Of a stretch of DNA of 18,654 nt, positions 1-7,247 are shown piece by piece. The position numbers and the translations under genes were made by a program. The notes beneath the pieces were generated by a model, which saw only the letters and a program-made list of their open reading frames with translations, made no database searches and was not told the origin of the DNA. This DNA is from Flavobacteriales bacterium (GTDB lineage: Bacteria > Bacteroidota > Bacteroidia > Flavobacteriales > BACL11), in NCBI GenBank assembly GCA_002728175.1, contig PBVH01000025.1, positions 13,277 through 31,930 of the forward strand, written 5' to 3'. The stretch's first letter is position 1. Each line of letters starts with the position of its first letter.

Positions 1-1508
1 TATATGATTTTGTCAGATTTAATTTCTCCAAATAAATTAATTGTCTCAGATTTTTCAGTAAAATAAGCAACCAAATTTTTAATATGACCTTTATAGTTCA
101 GCATGCTATTTTCAATCTCTAAAGAACTACTGTCAACAATTATATTTTCATTATTCATTGTTATTTCAGCAAAGTCAATACTGTAATCTATTGGTGAGTT
201 AAGATAATTGAAATTCATGTTGTTAATTTCTAATTTGCTGGTATGTTCTGCTAAAAGAAAATATTCTGAAAATTTTTTGTCAAAAGAAATATTGCCTTTA
301 TATTTTGAACTTGCATTAATTTTTCCTTTCAAATTTAGAAAAGGTGAATTTTGAAAGTAGTTGTTAATATCATTTGCTTCTAAAGAAGAATTAAAATCGC
401 CAGTTAGAAATAATTTGTTGAGGTTGTTAACTTTAAAATTTCCAAAAATCTTTCCATTTGCAAGATTAGTAGAAAAGTTTGAAAATTCAATTTCGCTTGT
501 TTGAAAATTTTTAAGATTTCCATTAGTAATTTTTCCGCTAGTTGAAATATTAGTAAATTTTATAGGTTTTTCTTTTAGTTCAAAAACACCATTGTTAATG
601 TTAAAATTCATTGCAAAAGATGGGTTTTTATCATCACTTTTTCTAATTATTTCTCCTTTACAATCTATAAGGCCTTCAGCTAAAAAAGATTTAGTCAATG
701 CTCTAAATTTTTTAGGCATATATCTAATAATATGTTTGATTTGCTGCTTTTCAGTAGCAACACTTAAATTTAATAATCTTTTACGACCAATCACTCCAGT
801 AATTTCTGCTAAAACCTCTTCTATTAAAATGTGTGATCCTGTCACTATGGAAATCTGATTATTATTAAGTTTCAATTTTAAATTCAAAGAACTAGTTATG
901 TCTTCTAAATAATTAATCTTACCTATTTGAACTTTTTTTGAAAAGATTTTTCCTTTCAAATCATAAATATCTTCATTAATATCTATTAAGCATTCGTTAA
1001 TATTGCAATTAATATTTGATTTACTTTTATCATCTAAAAATTTAAACTTTATATTTATCAGTAGAAGCTCTTTTATATTGCTGTTTTTTTGTGGGTATTC
1101 AACTTTATGTTTTTGATTTAAAAATTGATGTTTATTTTTATTTAAATTAATTATTCCTTCGTCTAAATATATTTGTTGTATTATATTTTTTTTAACTAAT
1201 AAATCAATAATATTAAAATTAACAGATGCTTTTGTAGAATATATAACTGTGTCATTTTTTGTATTTTGTATAGAATCAAAAAGTAATAGTTCATCTATAT
1301 TAATTGAGATGTAAGGAAAATGTTCCCAAATACTTAAAGAAATGTTTTTATAGTTTGTTTTTAAGTTAGTTGTTGAATTTATTTTGTTTTTTAAAGTTTG
1401 ACCAATATCATCCTTATAAGTGTTCTTTAAAAAAAAATTGATAAATAAAATACATATGCTTATTATAATTAAGCTATATATAATTATTTGTATTGGTTTT
1501 TTTTTCAT
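1..1508 (-). CDS. AsmA-family envelope protein, N-terminal part (cut by left edge)
   Basis: An open frame of 502 codons starts at ATG 1508 and runs without a stop off the left edge, so the C-terminus is missing. Residues 1-28 form a lysine-led hydrophobic anchor (MKKKPIQIIIYSLIII, then more hydrophobics). The next stretch contains SLSIWEHFPYISINIDELLL. This fits the Bacteroidota AsmA pattern, in which a segment like 'SLFxxFPxxSxxLxxL' follows the first helix. The rest is low-complexity beta-repeat sequence rich in N, K, I and F, as in AsmA/TamB-like proteins, which sit in the inner membrane with a long periplasmic beta-groove and are linked to lipid traffic and outer-membrane integrity. Family members are usually about 800-1000 residues, so roughly half is visible. 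It lies 47 bases after the pseudouridine synthase gene on the same strand. The family call is by motif and architecture only. Confidence 0.72.
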   Translation of the reverse strand, partial: MKKKPIQIIIYSLIIISICILFINFFLKNTYKDDIGQTLKNKINSTTNLKTNYKNISLSIWEHFPYISINIDELLLFDSIQNTKNDTVIYSTKASVNFNIIDLLVKKNIIQQIYLDEGIINLNKNKHQFLNQKHKVEYPQKNSNIKELLLINIKFKFLDDKSKSNINCNINECLIDINEDIYDLKGKIFSKKVQIGKINYLEDITSSLNLKLKLNNNQISIVTGSHILIEEVLAEITGVIGRKRLLNLSVATEKQQIKHIIRYMPKKFRALTKSFLAEGLIDCKGEIIRKSDDKNPSFAMNFNINNGVFELKEKPIKFTNISTSGKITNGNLKNFQTSEIEFSNFSTNLANGKIFGNFKVNNLNKLFLTGDFNSSLEANDINNYFQNSPFLNLKGKINASSKYKGNISFDKKFSEYFLLAEHTSKLEINNMNFNYLNSPIDYSIDFAEITMNNENIIVDSSSLEIENSMLNYKGHIKNLVAYFTEKSETINLFGEIKSDKII

Positions 1509-1555
1509 TTTTTAGTAAAGTTATATATAATAACGAAAAAAATAAAACTATCTTA

Positions 1556-2221
1556 TTAAGATCTGTTTAAAATATTTATTTCTTTTTCTGTTAAATGTCT
1601 TGTCTTTCCTCTTGGAAGATTTTTTTTTGACAATACGCCAATGCTTACAGTATCTATATATATTATTTTAAGTGACATTTTGTTGAATATATTTTTTAAA
1701 CTTTTAATATTACCTTTTGTTAGTTCTATTCCAATCTCATTTTTTTCTTTAATAAAAGATATTTTATTGATACCAACTTGCTTATGATTTTGAATTTCTT
1801 TTAAAATTTCTTCTGAAATATTTTTAGTAAATTTTATGTGATATATTTTTTTTATTCTTTGACTACTTTTAATTTTTTCTAATAGTGTGTTATCATTTGA
1901 AAAAATTGTGAGCCCTGTTTCATTAAAATCTAGCTGTTCGTAATTGTCAAGTTCATAGAACTTAACTTTTGGTAACAGTTTTTTAGTATGTAAATTTATA
2001 TTAAAACATGAATACTTTTTAGGCTTATTTAGAAGGACATAATGTTTGTCGTGGTATCTGATTATTTTTTTGTTGAAGATTATCTCATCTTCTTTTTTTA
2101 CAATAATACCCATTTTAGATGTAACTCTGCCATTAACAGTTACTAACCCATTTTTAATTAAGTTATCAGCTTCTTTTCTTGTACAATTTTGGTGTTTAGC
2201 TATAAGTTTATTTAACCTCAA
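1556..2221 (-). CDS. RsuA/RluB-type rRNA pseudouridine synthase, divergent
   Basis: This 221-residue protein has an N-terminal S4 RNA-binding domain (about 1-50; MRLNKLIAKHQNCTRKEAD) and an RsuA/RluB-type catalytic domain. The expected catalytic stretch 'GRLDxxTxGLLLxTND' reads EQLDFNETGLTIFSND (95-110). The catalytic Asp98 is kept, but the Gly and Arg of GRLD are replaced. The KKIYHI segment (124-129) supplies the usual Tyr. The C-terminal 'GKNRxVRRxFE' motif is reduced to GNIKSLKNIFN (170-180), while NLPRGKTRHLTEKE (201-214) is well preserved. The start is TTG at 2221: the family normally begins MRLNK at this point, no ATG lies upstream in frame, and an in-frame stop (TAA, 2242-2240) lies just upstream. 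It follows the esterase by 13 bases. Known relatives isomerise uridines in 16S or 23S rRNA; here activity is uncertain. Base composition is extreme (7 and 11 G/C in lines 1801-1860 and 1741-1800). Confidence 0.8.
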   Translation of the reverse strand: MRLNKLIAKHQNCTRKEADNLIKNGLVTVNGRVTSKMGIIVKKEDEIIFNKKIIRYHDKHYVLLNKPKKYSCFNINLHTKKLLPKVKFYELDNYEQLDFNETGLTIFSNDNTLLEKIKSSQRIKKIYHIKFTKNISEEILKEIQNHKQVGINKISFIKEKNEIGIELTKGNIKSLKNIFNKMSLKIIYIDTVSIGVLSKKNLPRGKTRHLTEKEINILNRS

Positions 2222-2234
2222 GTTTAGTGATATA

Positions 2235-3356
2235 TTATTTTATAATTATTTTTTTTTCTACTGTCCCATCATTATAGTAAAATAATGTAATATTACTTAA
2301 AAATCCATTCTTTTGTCCTAACATATTAGTTGTTTGAACTAATTTTTTTTCAAAATGGGGAGAAGTAATGTCACTAGTATTAGTTGTTTGGTTACAAGGC
2401 AACAAAGGGTAAATAAAAGAACTAACAAAATTCAAAGCCTGAACAAACCTTGAGTCTGCGTTTCCACTTTGAAACCAATCATGATCTCCACCATCATAAA
2501 CAAGAAGGTCGTTTAATAAGCCAATAGTATTTGCTTGATTATGTATTTCATTACTTCCACAAAGCTCTAGTACAGTTGGAACACCAAGGCCAGGAGCACA
2601 GTTAAAATCAATTGTTTGGTCAGCATTTCCATGAACACTAACAATCGGTGGTTCTTGAACTTCAATCCAATTTGGGGTATTTATTGCTCCCGCAAAACTT
2701 ATCACACCACTTATTTTTGATGAAAAACCATTATTACCAACATCTCCTTCTAAACCTCCGGAATTATTTACTAGTGTTTGAATGCTTGTTCCATTTGGAG
2801 AGCTTGTGTTAGGAAGGTCTAAAACATCGTTAATATAAGCTAAATGTATCGCTGTTACTGCTCCCGCAGAAGATCCACCAACAAAAATTGTATTTTGATC
2901 TATTCTATAATTATTTCCGTTAAAATAATCTTTTCTAAAATATCTAACAGCAGCCTTTACATCTGCCACTGAATTCCAAACAGTTAAGTATTGTTCCTCT
3001 TGTGACAAGACAAAGTTCAGCTGGTTTGAGCTAAGGCGATAATTAACTGAAGCTGTAACGTAGCCTTTTTTTGCAAAATATTCACAAAAATCGATGCAAT
3101 CAATTTCTGTTTTGTTACCACCAAGATAAGTTCCGCCGTGTATAAAAATAATTAGAGGTCTGTTGCTAGCCGTGTCACCGTCAGGAGTATATATATCCAT
3201 TTCATGATATGAGTCTTGGTATTGTATCTGATCAGAATAATTGACAGTAGTTTTTGACACAGAGTTAAAGATCTGAGTCACATATCTACCATTACACTGA
3301 GAATAGATTACATTACTAGAAAATACTAATAAGATTATAAATAATTTAATTTTCAT
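2235..3356 (-). CDS. Secreted alpha/beta-hydrolase (carboxylesterase) with T9SS sorting tail
   Basis: This is a 373-residue protein from ATG 3356. Residues 1-20 are a Sec signal peptide (MKIKLFIILLVFSSNVIYSQ). The alpha/beta-hydrolase core shows the oxyanion HGG (73-75), a nucleophile elbow GGSSAG (160-165, Ser163), an HGNAD(Q) turn that could supply the acid (Asp246 or Asp250), and a late GGDHDW with His292. These are hallmarks of the type-B carboxylesterase/lipase group. The final 38 residues (KKLVQTTNMLGQ, then LFYYNDGTVEKKIIIK) match the type-A T9SS C-terminal signal common in Flavobacteriia, so the enzyme is probably exported across the outer membrane or attached to the surface. An earlier in-frame ATG at 3368 would add MRIK; 3356 was preferred because it gives a clean signal peptide. 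Either start overlaps the 3' end of metG (by 11 or 23 bases). The substrate is unknown. Confidence 0.85.
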   Translation of the reverse strand: MKIKLFIILLVFSSNVIYSQCNGRYVTQIFNSVSKTTVNYSDQIQYQDSYHEMDIYTPDGDTASNRPLIIFIHGGTYLGGNKTEIDCIDFCEYFAKKGYVTASVNYRLSSNQLNFVLSQEEQYLTVWNSVADVKAAVRYFRKDYFNGNNYRIDQNTIFVGGSSAGAVTAIHLAYINDVLDLPNTSSPNGTSIQTLVNNSGGLEGDVGNNGFSSKISGVISFAGAINTPNWIEVQEPPIVSVHGNADQTIDFNCAPGLGVPTVLELCGSNEIHNQANTIGLLNDLLVYDGGDHDWFQSGNADSRFVQALNFVSSFIYPLLPCNQTTNTSDITSPHFEKKLVQTTNMLGQKNGFLSNITLFYYNDGTVEKKIIIK

Positions 3357-5052
3357 TTTTATCCGCATTTAATTTATCTATCATTTTTTGAATTTTATCA
3401 TCTTCTATTTTTGCAAATAAATGACCGCCTTTATTAATTTTATGTCCTGAATTAATTATTGCTCCACCTGCATCAGCCCATTTAAGTTTTGTTAAATTTA
3501 AGATATCTTTTAATTTTTTGGATGTAAAAGGAAGAAAAGGTTCAGAAACAATTGAAAGTGAGGCGGTAATTTGTAATGAGATATTTAAAATTGTTTTTAC
3601 TCTTTTTTCATCTGATTTAATAACTTTCCATGGTTCACAATCTGCAAGATATTTATTTCCAGCTCTTGCAAGATTCATCATTTCTGTTAGTGCTTCTCTA
3701 AAACGAAACTTTTTTATAGAATTAGCAATTTTTGTTGGTGATATTTTAAGTAACGATAAAATTTGATTGTCATCATCATTTGTAACATCTATTGCAGGAA
3801 CAACACCATCCCAGTATTTATTTGTCAAAACAACAACTCGATTAACAAAGTTTCCTAATATAGCAACTAACTCATTATTATTTCTAGATTGAAATTCTTT
3901 CCATGTAAAATCAGTATCTTTATTTTCAGGTGCAGATGCACAAAGCGCATATCTAAGCGAATCTTGTTGATCTTTAAAATCTATTAAGTATTCGTGTAAC
4001 CATATTGCCCAGTTTTTTGAAGTAGATAATTTATTCCCTTCTAAATTTAAAAACTCGTTTGCAGGCACATTTTTTGGTAAGATAAAATTCTTTTTTAGCT
4101 TTAAAATTATTGGAAAAATTATACAGTGAAAAACTATATTGTCTTTTCCAATAAAGTGTACTAGTTCAGTATCACTACTTTTCCAATAATCCTCCCATTT
4201 TTTATTATTTAATTTAGCCCATTCTTTTGTCGCTGATATATACCCAATAGGGGCGTCAAACCAAACATATAGAACTTTTCCTTCTGAATTTTTCAGAGGA
4301 ACTTTAACACCCCATTCTAGATCTCTAGTTATAGCTCTGGATTTAAGACCTGAACTAATCCAAGATTTACATTGGCCTAAAACTTGAGTTTTCCAAGTTT
4401 TTGGATCATGATACTTAGAATCGTTTATAACTCCTTCGTCGATCCATTTTTCCAACCATTTTTCGTGCTTCGCCATTGGCAGATACCAGTGTTTTGTTTT
4501 TTTTAATACTGGTTTATTTCCACTTATAGTAGATTTTGGATTAATTAGTTCATTAGGACTAAGAGTCGATCCACATTTTTCACATTGATCTCCATAGGCA
4601 TGCTGATATCCACATTTTGGACATTCCCCTTCAATGTATCTATCAGCTAAAAATTGATTTATTGAATTATCAAAATATTGTTCAGTAGTTTTAACTTCAA
4701 AGAAATTATTTTTTTCTAATGAAGTAAAAAATTCTTTAGCAGTTTCATGATGTATTTTTTCTGATGTTCTGTGATAAATACTAAAATCTATACCAAATTC
4801 AGCAAAAGTTTTTTTATTTAGATGATGGTATTTATCTATTATTTCTTTAGGAGTTAGTCCTAATTTTTTAGCTTGCAATGTAATTGCAGCACCATGTTCG
4901 TCTGAACCACAAATAAATGCAACATCTTCATTGTTTAATTTTAAAAATCGCACATAAATATCGGCAGGTAAATATGCTCCGGCTATGTGACCAATATGAA
5001 TTGGTCCGTTTGCATATAAGAGAGCAGAGGTGACAATATGTTTTTTCCCCAT
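3346..5052 (-). CDS. metG: Methionyl-tRNA synthetase, form without C-terminal tRNA-binding domain
   Basis: A class I aminoacyl-tRNA synthetase of 568 residues that charges tRNA-Met in the cytoplasm. The HIGH motif is at 19-22. A four-cysteine zinc knuckle lies at 144, 147, 157 and 160 (CPKCGYQHAYGDQCEKC). The KMSKS loop reads KLSTSKNWAIWLHEYL (341-356), the variant usual for Bacteroidota MetG. The anticodon-binding helical domain follows and ends at HLFAKIEDDKIQKMIDKL. Many bacterial and Bacteroidota MetG proteins are about 680 residues because of an EMAPII/Trbp111-like C-terminal domain; here the protein stops just after the anticodon domain. The esterase start codon lies within the last codons of this gene, suggesting cotranscription. 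The 56 bases to the divergent LD-carboxypeptidase hold only a one-mismatch -7 box on this strand (TTAATTTG, 5089-5096). Confidence 0.96.
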   Translation of the reverse strand: MGKKHIVTSALLYANGPIHIGHIAGAYLPADIYVRFLKLNNEDVAFICGSDEHGAAITLQAKKLGLTPKEIIDKYHHLNKKTFAEFGIDFSIYHRTSEKIHHETAKEFFTSLEKNNFFEVKTTEQYFDNSINQFLADRYIEGECPKCGYQHAYGDQCEKCGSTLSPNELINPKSTISGNKPVLKKTKHWYLPMAKHEKWLEKWIDEGVINDSKYHDPKTWKTQVLGQCKSWISSGLKSRAITRDLEWGVKVPLKNSEGKVLYVWFDAPIGYISATKEWAKLNNKKWEDYWKSSDTELVHFIGKDNIVFHCIIFPIILKLKKNFILPKNVPANEFLNLEGNKLSTSKNWAIWLHEYLIDFKDQQDSLRYALCASAPENKDTDFTWKEFQSRNNNELVAILGNFVNRVVVLTNKYWDGVVPAIDVTNDDDNQILSLLKISPTKIANSIKKFRFREALTEMMNLARAGNKYLADCEPWKVIKSDEKRVKTILNISLQITASLSIVSEPFLPFTSKKLKDILNLTKLKWADAGGAIINSGHKINKGGHLFAKIEDDKIQKMIDKLNADKNEN

Positions 5053-5108
5053 TTAAAAAGAATAAATTATTTTAGCATATATTAATTGCAAATTAATTAA
5101 TATTATCT

Positions 5109-6002
5109 ATGAAAACACTTAAAAATCTTAAAAAAGGTGATAAGGTAGCTGTTTTATCAACTGCTCGAAAAGTTTCTATGGACGAAATAAAATTTGCTAT
5201 AACTGTTTTTGAAAGTTGGGGATTAGTGGTTGAGCTGGCAGAAAACTTATTTGAAGAAGACAATCAATTTGCAGGAACAGTTTCACAAAGAACACAAGAT
5301 TTACAAAATATGATTAATCGACGTGATATTAAGGCAATTTTTTTTGCAAGAGGAGGCTATGGAACTGTTCAAATTATTGATAATCTGAATTTTTCTGAGT
5401 TAAGTCAATTTCCAAAATGGCTCGTTGGATACAGTGATGTAACAGTTATACATTCACATCTAAATAACCAAGGACTTATAACATTACACTCCACTATGCC
5501 AATAAATTTTGTTTCAAATAAAAAGACTGCGTTAGAGAGCCTTTATAATGTCTTGTTTAATAATAAAAATAAGATTAAGTTAAAGCCTCATTATTTAAAT
5601 AAGTTAGGAGTTGTAAATGGCAAGATAGTTGGAGGTAATTTATCAATCATTTATAGTTTAATAGGCTCAAAATCTGAGTTAGATACACAAAATAAAATAT
5701 TGTTTTTAGAAGATATTGATGAGTATTTATATCATATTGATAGAATGATGATTAATTTGGACAGAAATAATATATTATCTAATGTTAAAGCTTTAATTGT
5801 TGGTTCTATGACAAGTATGAATGATAATGAAGTTCCATTTGGTAAAAGTGCAAATGAAATAATTCATTCATATGCAAGTAAATATGATTTTCCAATTTGC
5901 TTTAATTTTCCATCTGGACATATTGACGACAATAGAGCTGTAATTTTTGGAGTTGAATCACACTTAAATATCGCAGAAAATATTGTAATTTTAACACAAT
6001 AA
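5109..6002 (+). CDS. ldcA: LD-carboxypeptidase (peptidase family S66)
   Basis: A 297-residue cytoplasmic enzyme of the S66 family, which removes the terminal D-Ala from murein tetrapeptides during peptidoglycan recycling. The Ser-Glu-His triad is visible: GYSD (107-110, Ser109), LFLEDIDEY (198-206, Glu201) and PSGHIDDN (268-275, His271). The N-terminal KKGDKVAVLSTA and the FFARGGYGTVQIIDNL stretch (78-92) are also typical. There is no signal peptide, as expected for a recycling enzyme. Length is close to the usual 300. The gene diverges from metG, and I see no clear TAnnTTTG box in front of it on the plus strand. A 43-residue membrane microprotein gene follows 35 bases downstream on the same strand. 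Confidence 0.92.
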   Translation: MKTLKNLKKGDKVAVLSTARKVSMDEIKFAITVFESWGLVVELAENLFEEDNQFAGTVSQRTQDLQNMINRRDIKAIFFARGGYGTVQIIDNLNFSELSQFPKWLVGYSDVTVIHSHLNNQGLITLHSTMPINFVSNKKTALESLYNVLFNNKNKIKLKPHYLNKLGVVNGKIVGGNLSIIYSLIGSKSELDTQNKILFLEDIDEYLYHIDRMMINLDRNNILSNVKALIVGSMTSMNDNEVPFGKSANEIIHSYASKYDFPICFNFPSGHIDDNRAVIFGVESHLNIAENIVILTQ

Positions 6003-6025
6003 ATTTTTATAAAGTTAAAAATTAT

Positions 6026-6029
6026 GGAG
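6026..6029 (+). promoter_or_regulatory. Shine-Dalgarno site for the microprotein
   Basis: GGAG lies 8 bases upstream of ATG 6038. No comparable purine-rich site precedes the other starts I checked here, consistent with the rarity of Shine-Dalgarno use in Bacteroidota. It helps choose ATG 6038 over ATG 6024, which overlaps the GGAG itself and reads only nine codons. Confidence 0.45.
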
Positions 6030-6037
6030 AAATTAAA

Positions 6038-6169
6038 ATGGACTTTTTTTTAGTTCTTATGACCGCAATAATATTAAAAATGGAGAATCAGCCGTTTTCA
6101 AGTCTATTATTTATTTTGAGTTATCTGTTAGGAAGTGTATACTGTATTTATAAAATTAGAAAGAGCTAA
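6038..6169 (+). CDS. Two-helix membrane microprotein, 43 residues, unknown function
   Basis: This short ORF runs from ATG 6038 to a TAA ending at 6169. It begins MDFFLVLMTAIILKMENQ and ends YKIRKS. Two hydrophobic stretches (about 2-14 and 21-38) are separated by a short polar turn (KMENQP). The C-terminus is basic, which suggests an inner-membrane hairpin with the tail in the cytoplasm. It has a GGAG at a normal 8-base spacing. It lies 35 bases after the LD-carboxypeptidase on the same strand, so the two are probably cotranscribed, and it ends 17 bases before the convergent gatC stop. An upstream ATG at 6024 lies in another frame and hits TAG at 6051 immediately after a run of eight T; one extra T would fuse it to this frame. 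I do not recognise the family. Confidence 0.5.
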   Translation: MDFFLVLMTAIILKMENQPFSSLLFILSYLLGSVYCIYKIRKS

Positions 6170-6186
6170 AAATTCAAATTTAGTTA

Positions 6187-6477
6187 TTATTGACTTATAA
6201 CTTTTGGAACTTTAAAGTAGTCTGAATCTTTTTTTGGACCATTTTTGAGAGCTAAATTTTGTGTCAGCTCATTAGAAACAACATCTTTTCTTGTAGCATT
6301 AATTTCTTGCGTTAAGTAAATCAATGGGTCAACATTTTTAGTATCAATTTCAGAAAGTTTATCTATAAATTGTACAATTTTATTCAAATCTTTTATAATT
6401 TGTTCTTTTTTGATTGAATCAAATTTTAATTTAGATAGGTTAGATATGTTTTCTACAAGACTATCAGTTATTTTCAT
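6187..6477 (-). CDS. gatC: Asp-tRNA(Asn)/Glu-tRNA(Gln) amidotransferase subunit C
   Basis: A 96-residue protein of GatC size and pattern. It has an N-terminal helical segment with LSKLKFDSIKKEQIIKDLNK, the central QFIDKLSEIDTKNVDPL, and a C-terminal R-D-V (63-66 region) leading to LALKNGPKKDSDYFKVPKVI. GatC is the small structural subunit that stabilises GatA in the GatCAB complex, which converts misacylated Glu-tRNA(Gln) or Asp-tRNA(Asn) to the amide form. gatA and gatB are not in this window. Its start overlaps the last 14 bases of the acyltransferase gene, so it should be cotranscribed and perhaps translationally coupled with it. Confidence 0.92.
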   Translation of the reverse strand: MKITDSLVENISNLSKLKFDSIKKEQIIKDLNKIVQFIDKLSEIDTKNVDPLIYLTQEINATRKDVVSNELTQNLALKNGPKKDSDYFKVPKVISQ

Positions 6478-7195
6478 AATGCTTTAATTTTTCAAAAATA
6501 ATACTATAAACATAATTATTTATGGTTTCAGTATTAAAATTTTTTGGGTCAATAGATTTATGTATCGTAACTCTTATAATTCCAGGTCTGCCTTTAAAAT
6601 AACTTTTTGGAAATTTTTTTTTGTTATCAGCTATAGTAATAGGTATAATTTTGATATTCTCTTCACAAGCTAATTTAAAAGCCCCGTTTTTAAATTTTTT
6701 TAAAAATACATTTTCTCTTGGTATACCGCCTTCAGGAAAAATACACATACTAATGCCCTTTTTTAATTTTGCAGCAGATTTTTTGAATGCGCTGTAAGAA
6801 TCTTTTAAATTTTTTCTATCAACAATAACAGAGTTTTTTTTAAAAAAATAACCAAAGACAGGAATTCTTGTTAATTCCGCTTTTCCCATAAACTGGACAG
6901 GCATATTTATAATTGAAAAAATAAATGGGATATCTAATGTTGATGTGTGGTTGGGACAAAAAATATAAACGGTATTATTGTCTAATTTTTCTTCCCAAAT
7001 TATTTTAGGAAATATCAAGGAGCAATATAAGGTTGTTTTTGACCAGTATCTAGTAATGTATGACACATATTTTGGGTTTTCATAAATTGTACTAAATAGA
7101 AACAAGGCTGGCATGAATAAAATAAATGTGCAAAGAAATACCAACAAAAACCATAATCTCCACAAACTACTTAAAATATTACTTAACCAATTCAC
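6464..7195 (-). CDS. plsC: 1-acyl-sn-glycerol-3-phosphate acyltransferase (PlsC family)
   Basis: From GTG 7195 this is a 243-residue membrane-associated acyltransferase. A hydrophobic N-terminal segment (about 13-36) is followed by the catalytic NHTSTLD (HX4D, His83 and Asp88) and the FPEGG acceptor-binding motif (153-157). Family members acylate lysophosphatidate to phosphatidate in phospholipid synthesis. The open frame extends upstream to ATG 7279, but that would add 28 residues running across the trpS start. GTG 7195 instead gives an ordinary N-terminus (V/M-NWLSNILSSLWRLW) and lies exactly 4 bases after a perfect TATCTTTG box, the same spacing seen for dusB and the ABC exporter here. gatC follows with a 14-base overlap. 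Confidence 0.9.
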   Translation of the reverse strand: MNWLSNILSSLWRLWFLLVFLCTFILFMPALFLFSTIYENPKYVSYITRYWSKTTLYCSLIFPKIIWEEKLDNNTVYIFCPNHTSTLDIPFIFSIINMPVQFMGKAELTRIPVFGYFFKKNSVIVDRKNLKDSYSAFKKSAAKLKKGISMCIFPEGGIPRENVFLKKFKNGAFKLACEENIKIIPITIADNKKKFPKSYFKGRPGIIRVTIHKSIDPKNFNTETINNYVYSIIFEKLKHYENN

Positions 7196-7199
7196 CTTA

Positions 7200-7230
7200 C
7201 AAAGATAAAAATCTACTATTTTTACATCAA
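7200..7230 (-). promoter_or_regulatory. Bacteroidota-type promoter for plsC-gatC
   Basis: On the minus strand the -7 box TATCTTTG (7207-7200) is an exact match to TAnnTTTG. A TTG at 7230-7228 is a candidate -33 box with a 20-base spacer. Only four bases (TAAG) separate the -7 box from the GTG start at 7195, so the transcript should begin at or next to the start codon. Confidence 0.6.
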
Positions 7231-7247
7231 TAAAACAAAAATAAAAA

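Noticed and set aside
592..858. Plus-strand ORF of 88 codons in the first kilobase
   Set aside because: It lies antisense to the AsmA-like gene, whose minus-strand frame is open over the whole 1508 bases and shows a recognisable N-terminus.
2235..3356. Esterase gene as a clear recent horizontal transfer
   Set aside because: Its sampled G/C count is only slightly above that of conserved neighbours, there are no mobile-element remnants, and T9SS-tailed enzymes are native to this phylum.
5053..5108. Promoters in the metG/ldcA divergent spacer
   Set aside because: Only a one-mismatch -7 box (TTAATTTG, minus, 5089-5096) without a -33 partner; too weak to list as a feature.
6002..6023. Inverted repeat AATTTTTA / TAAAAATT with a 6-base loop after ldcA, as a terminator
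   Set aside because: The stem has only A-T pairs and no following T run, and such repeats are expected by chance at this base composition.
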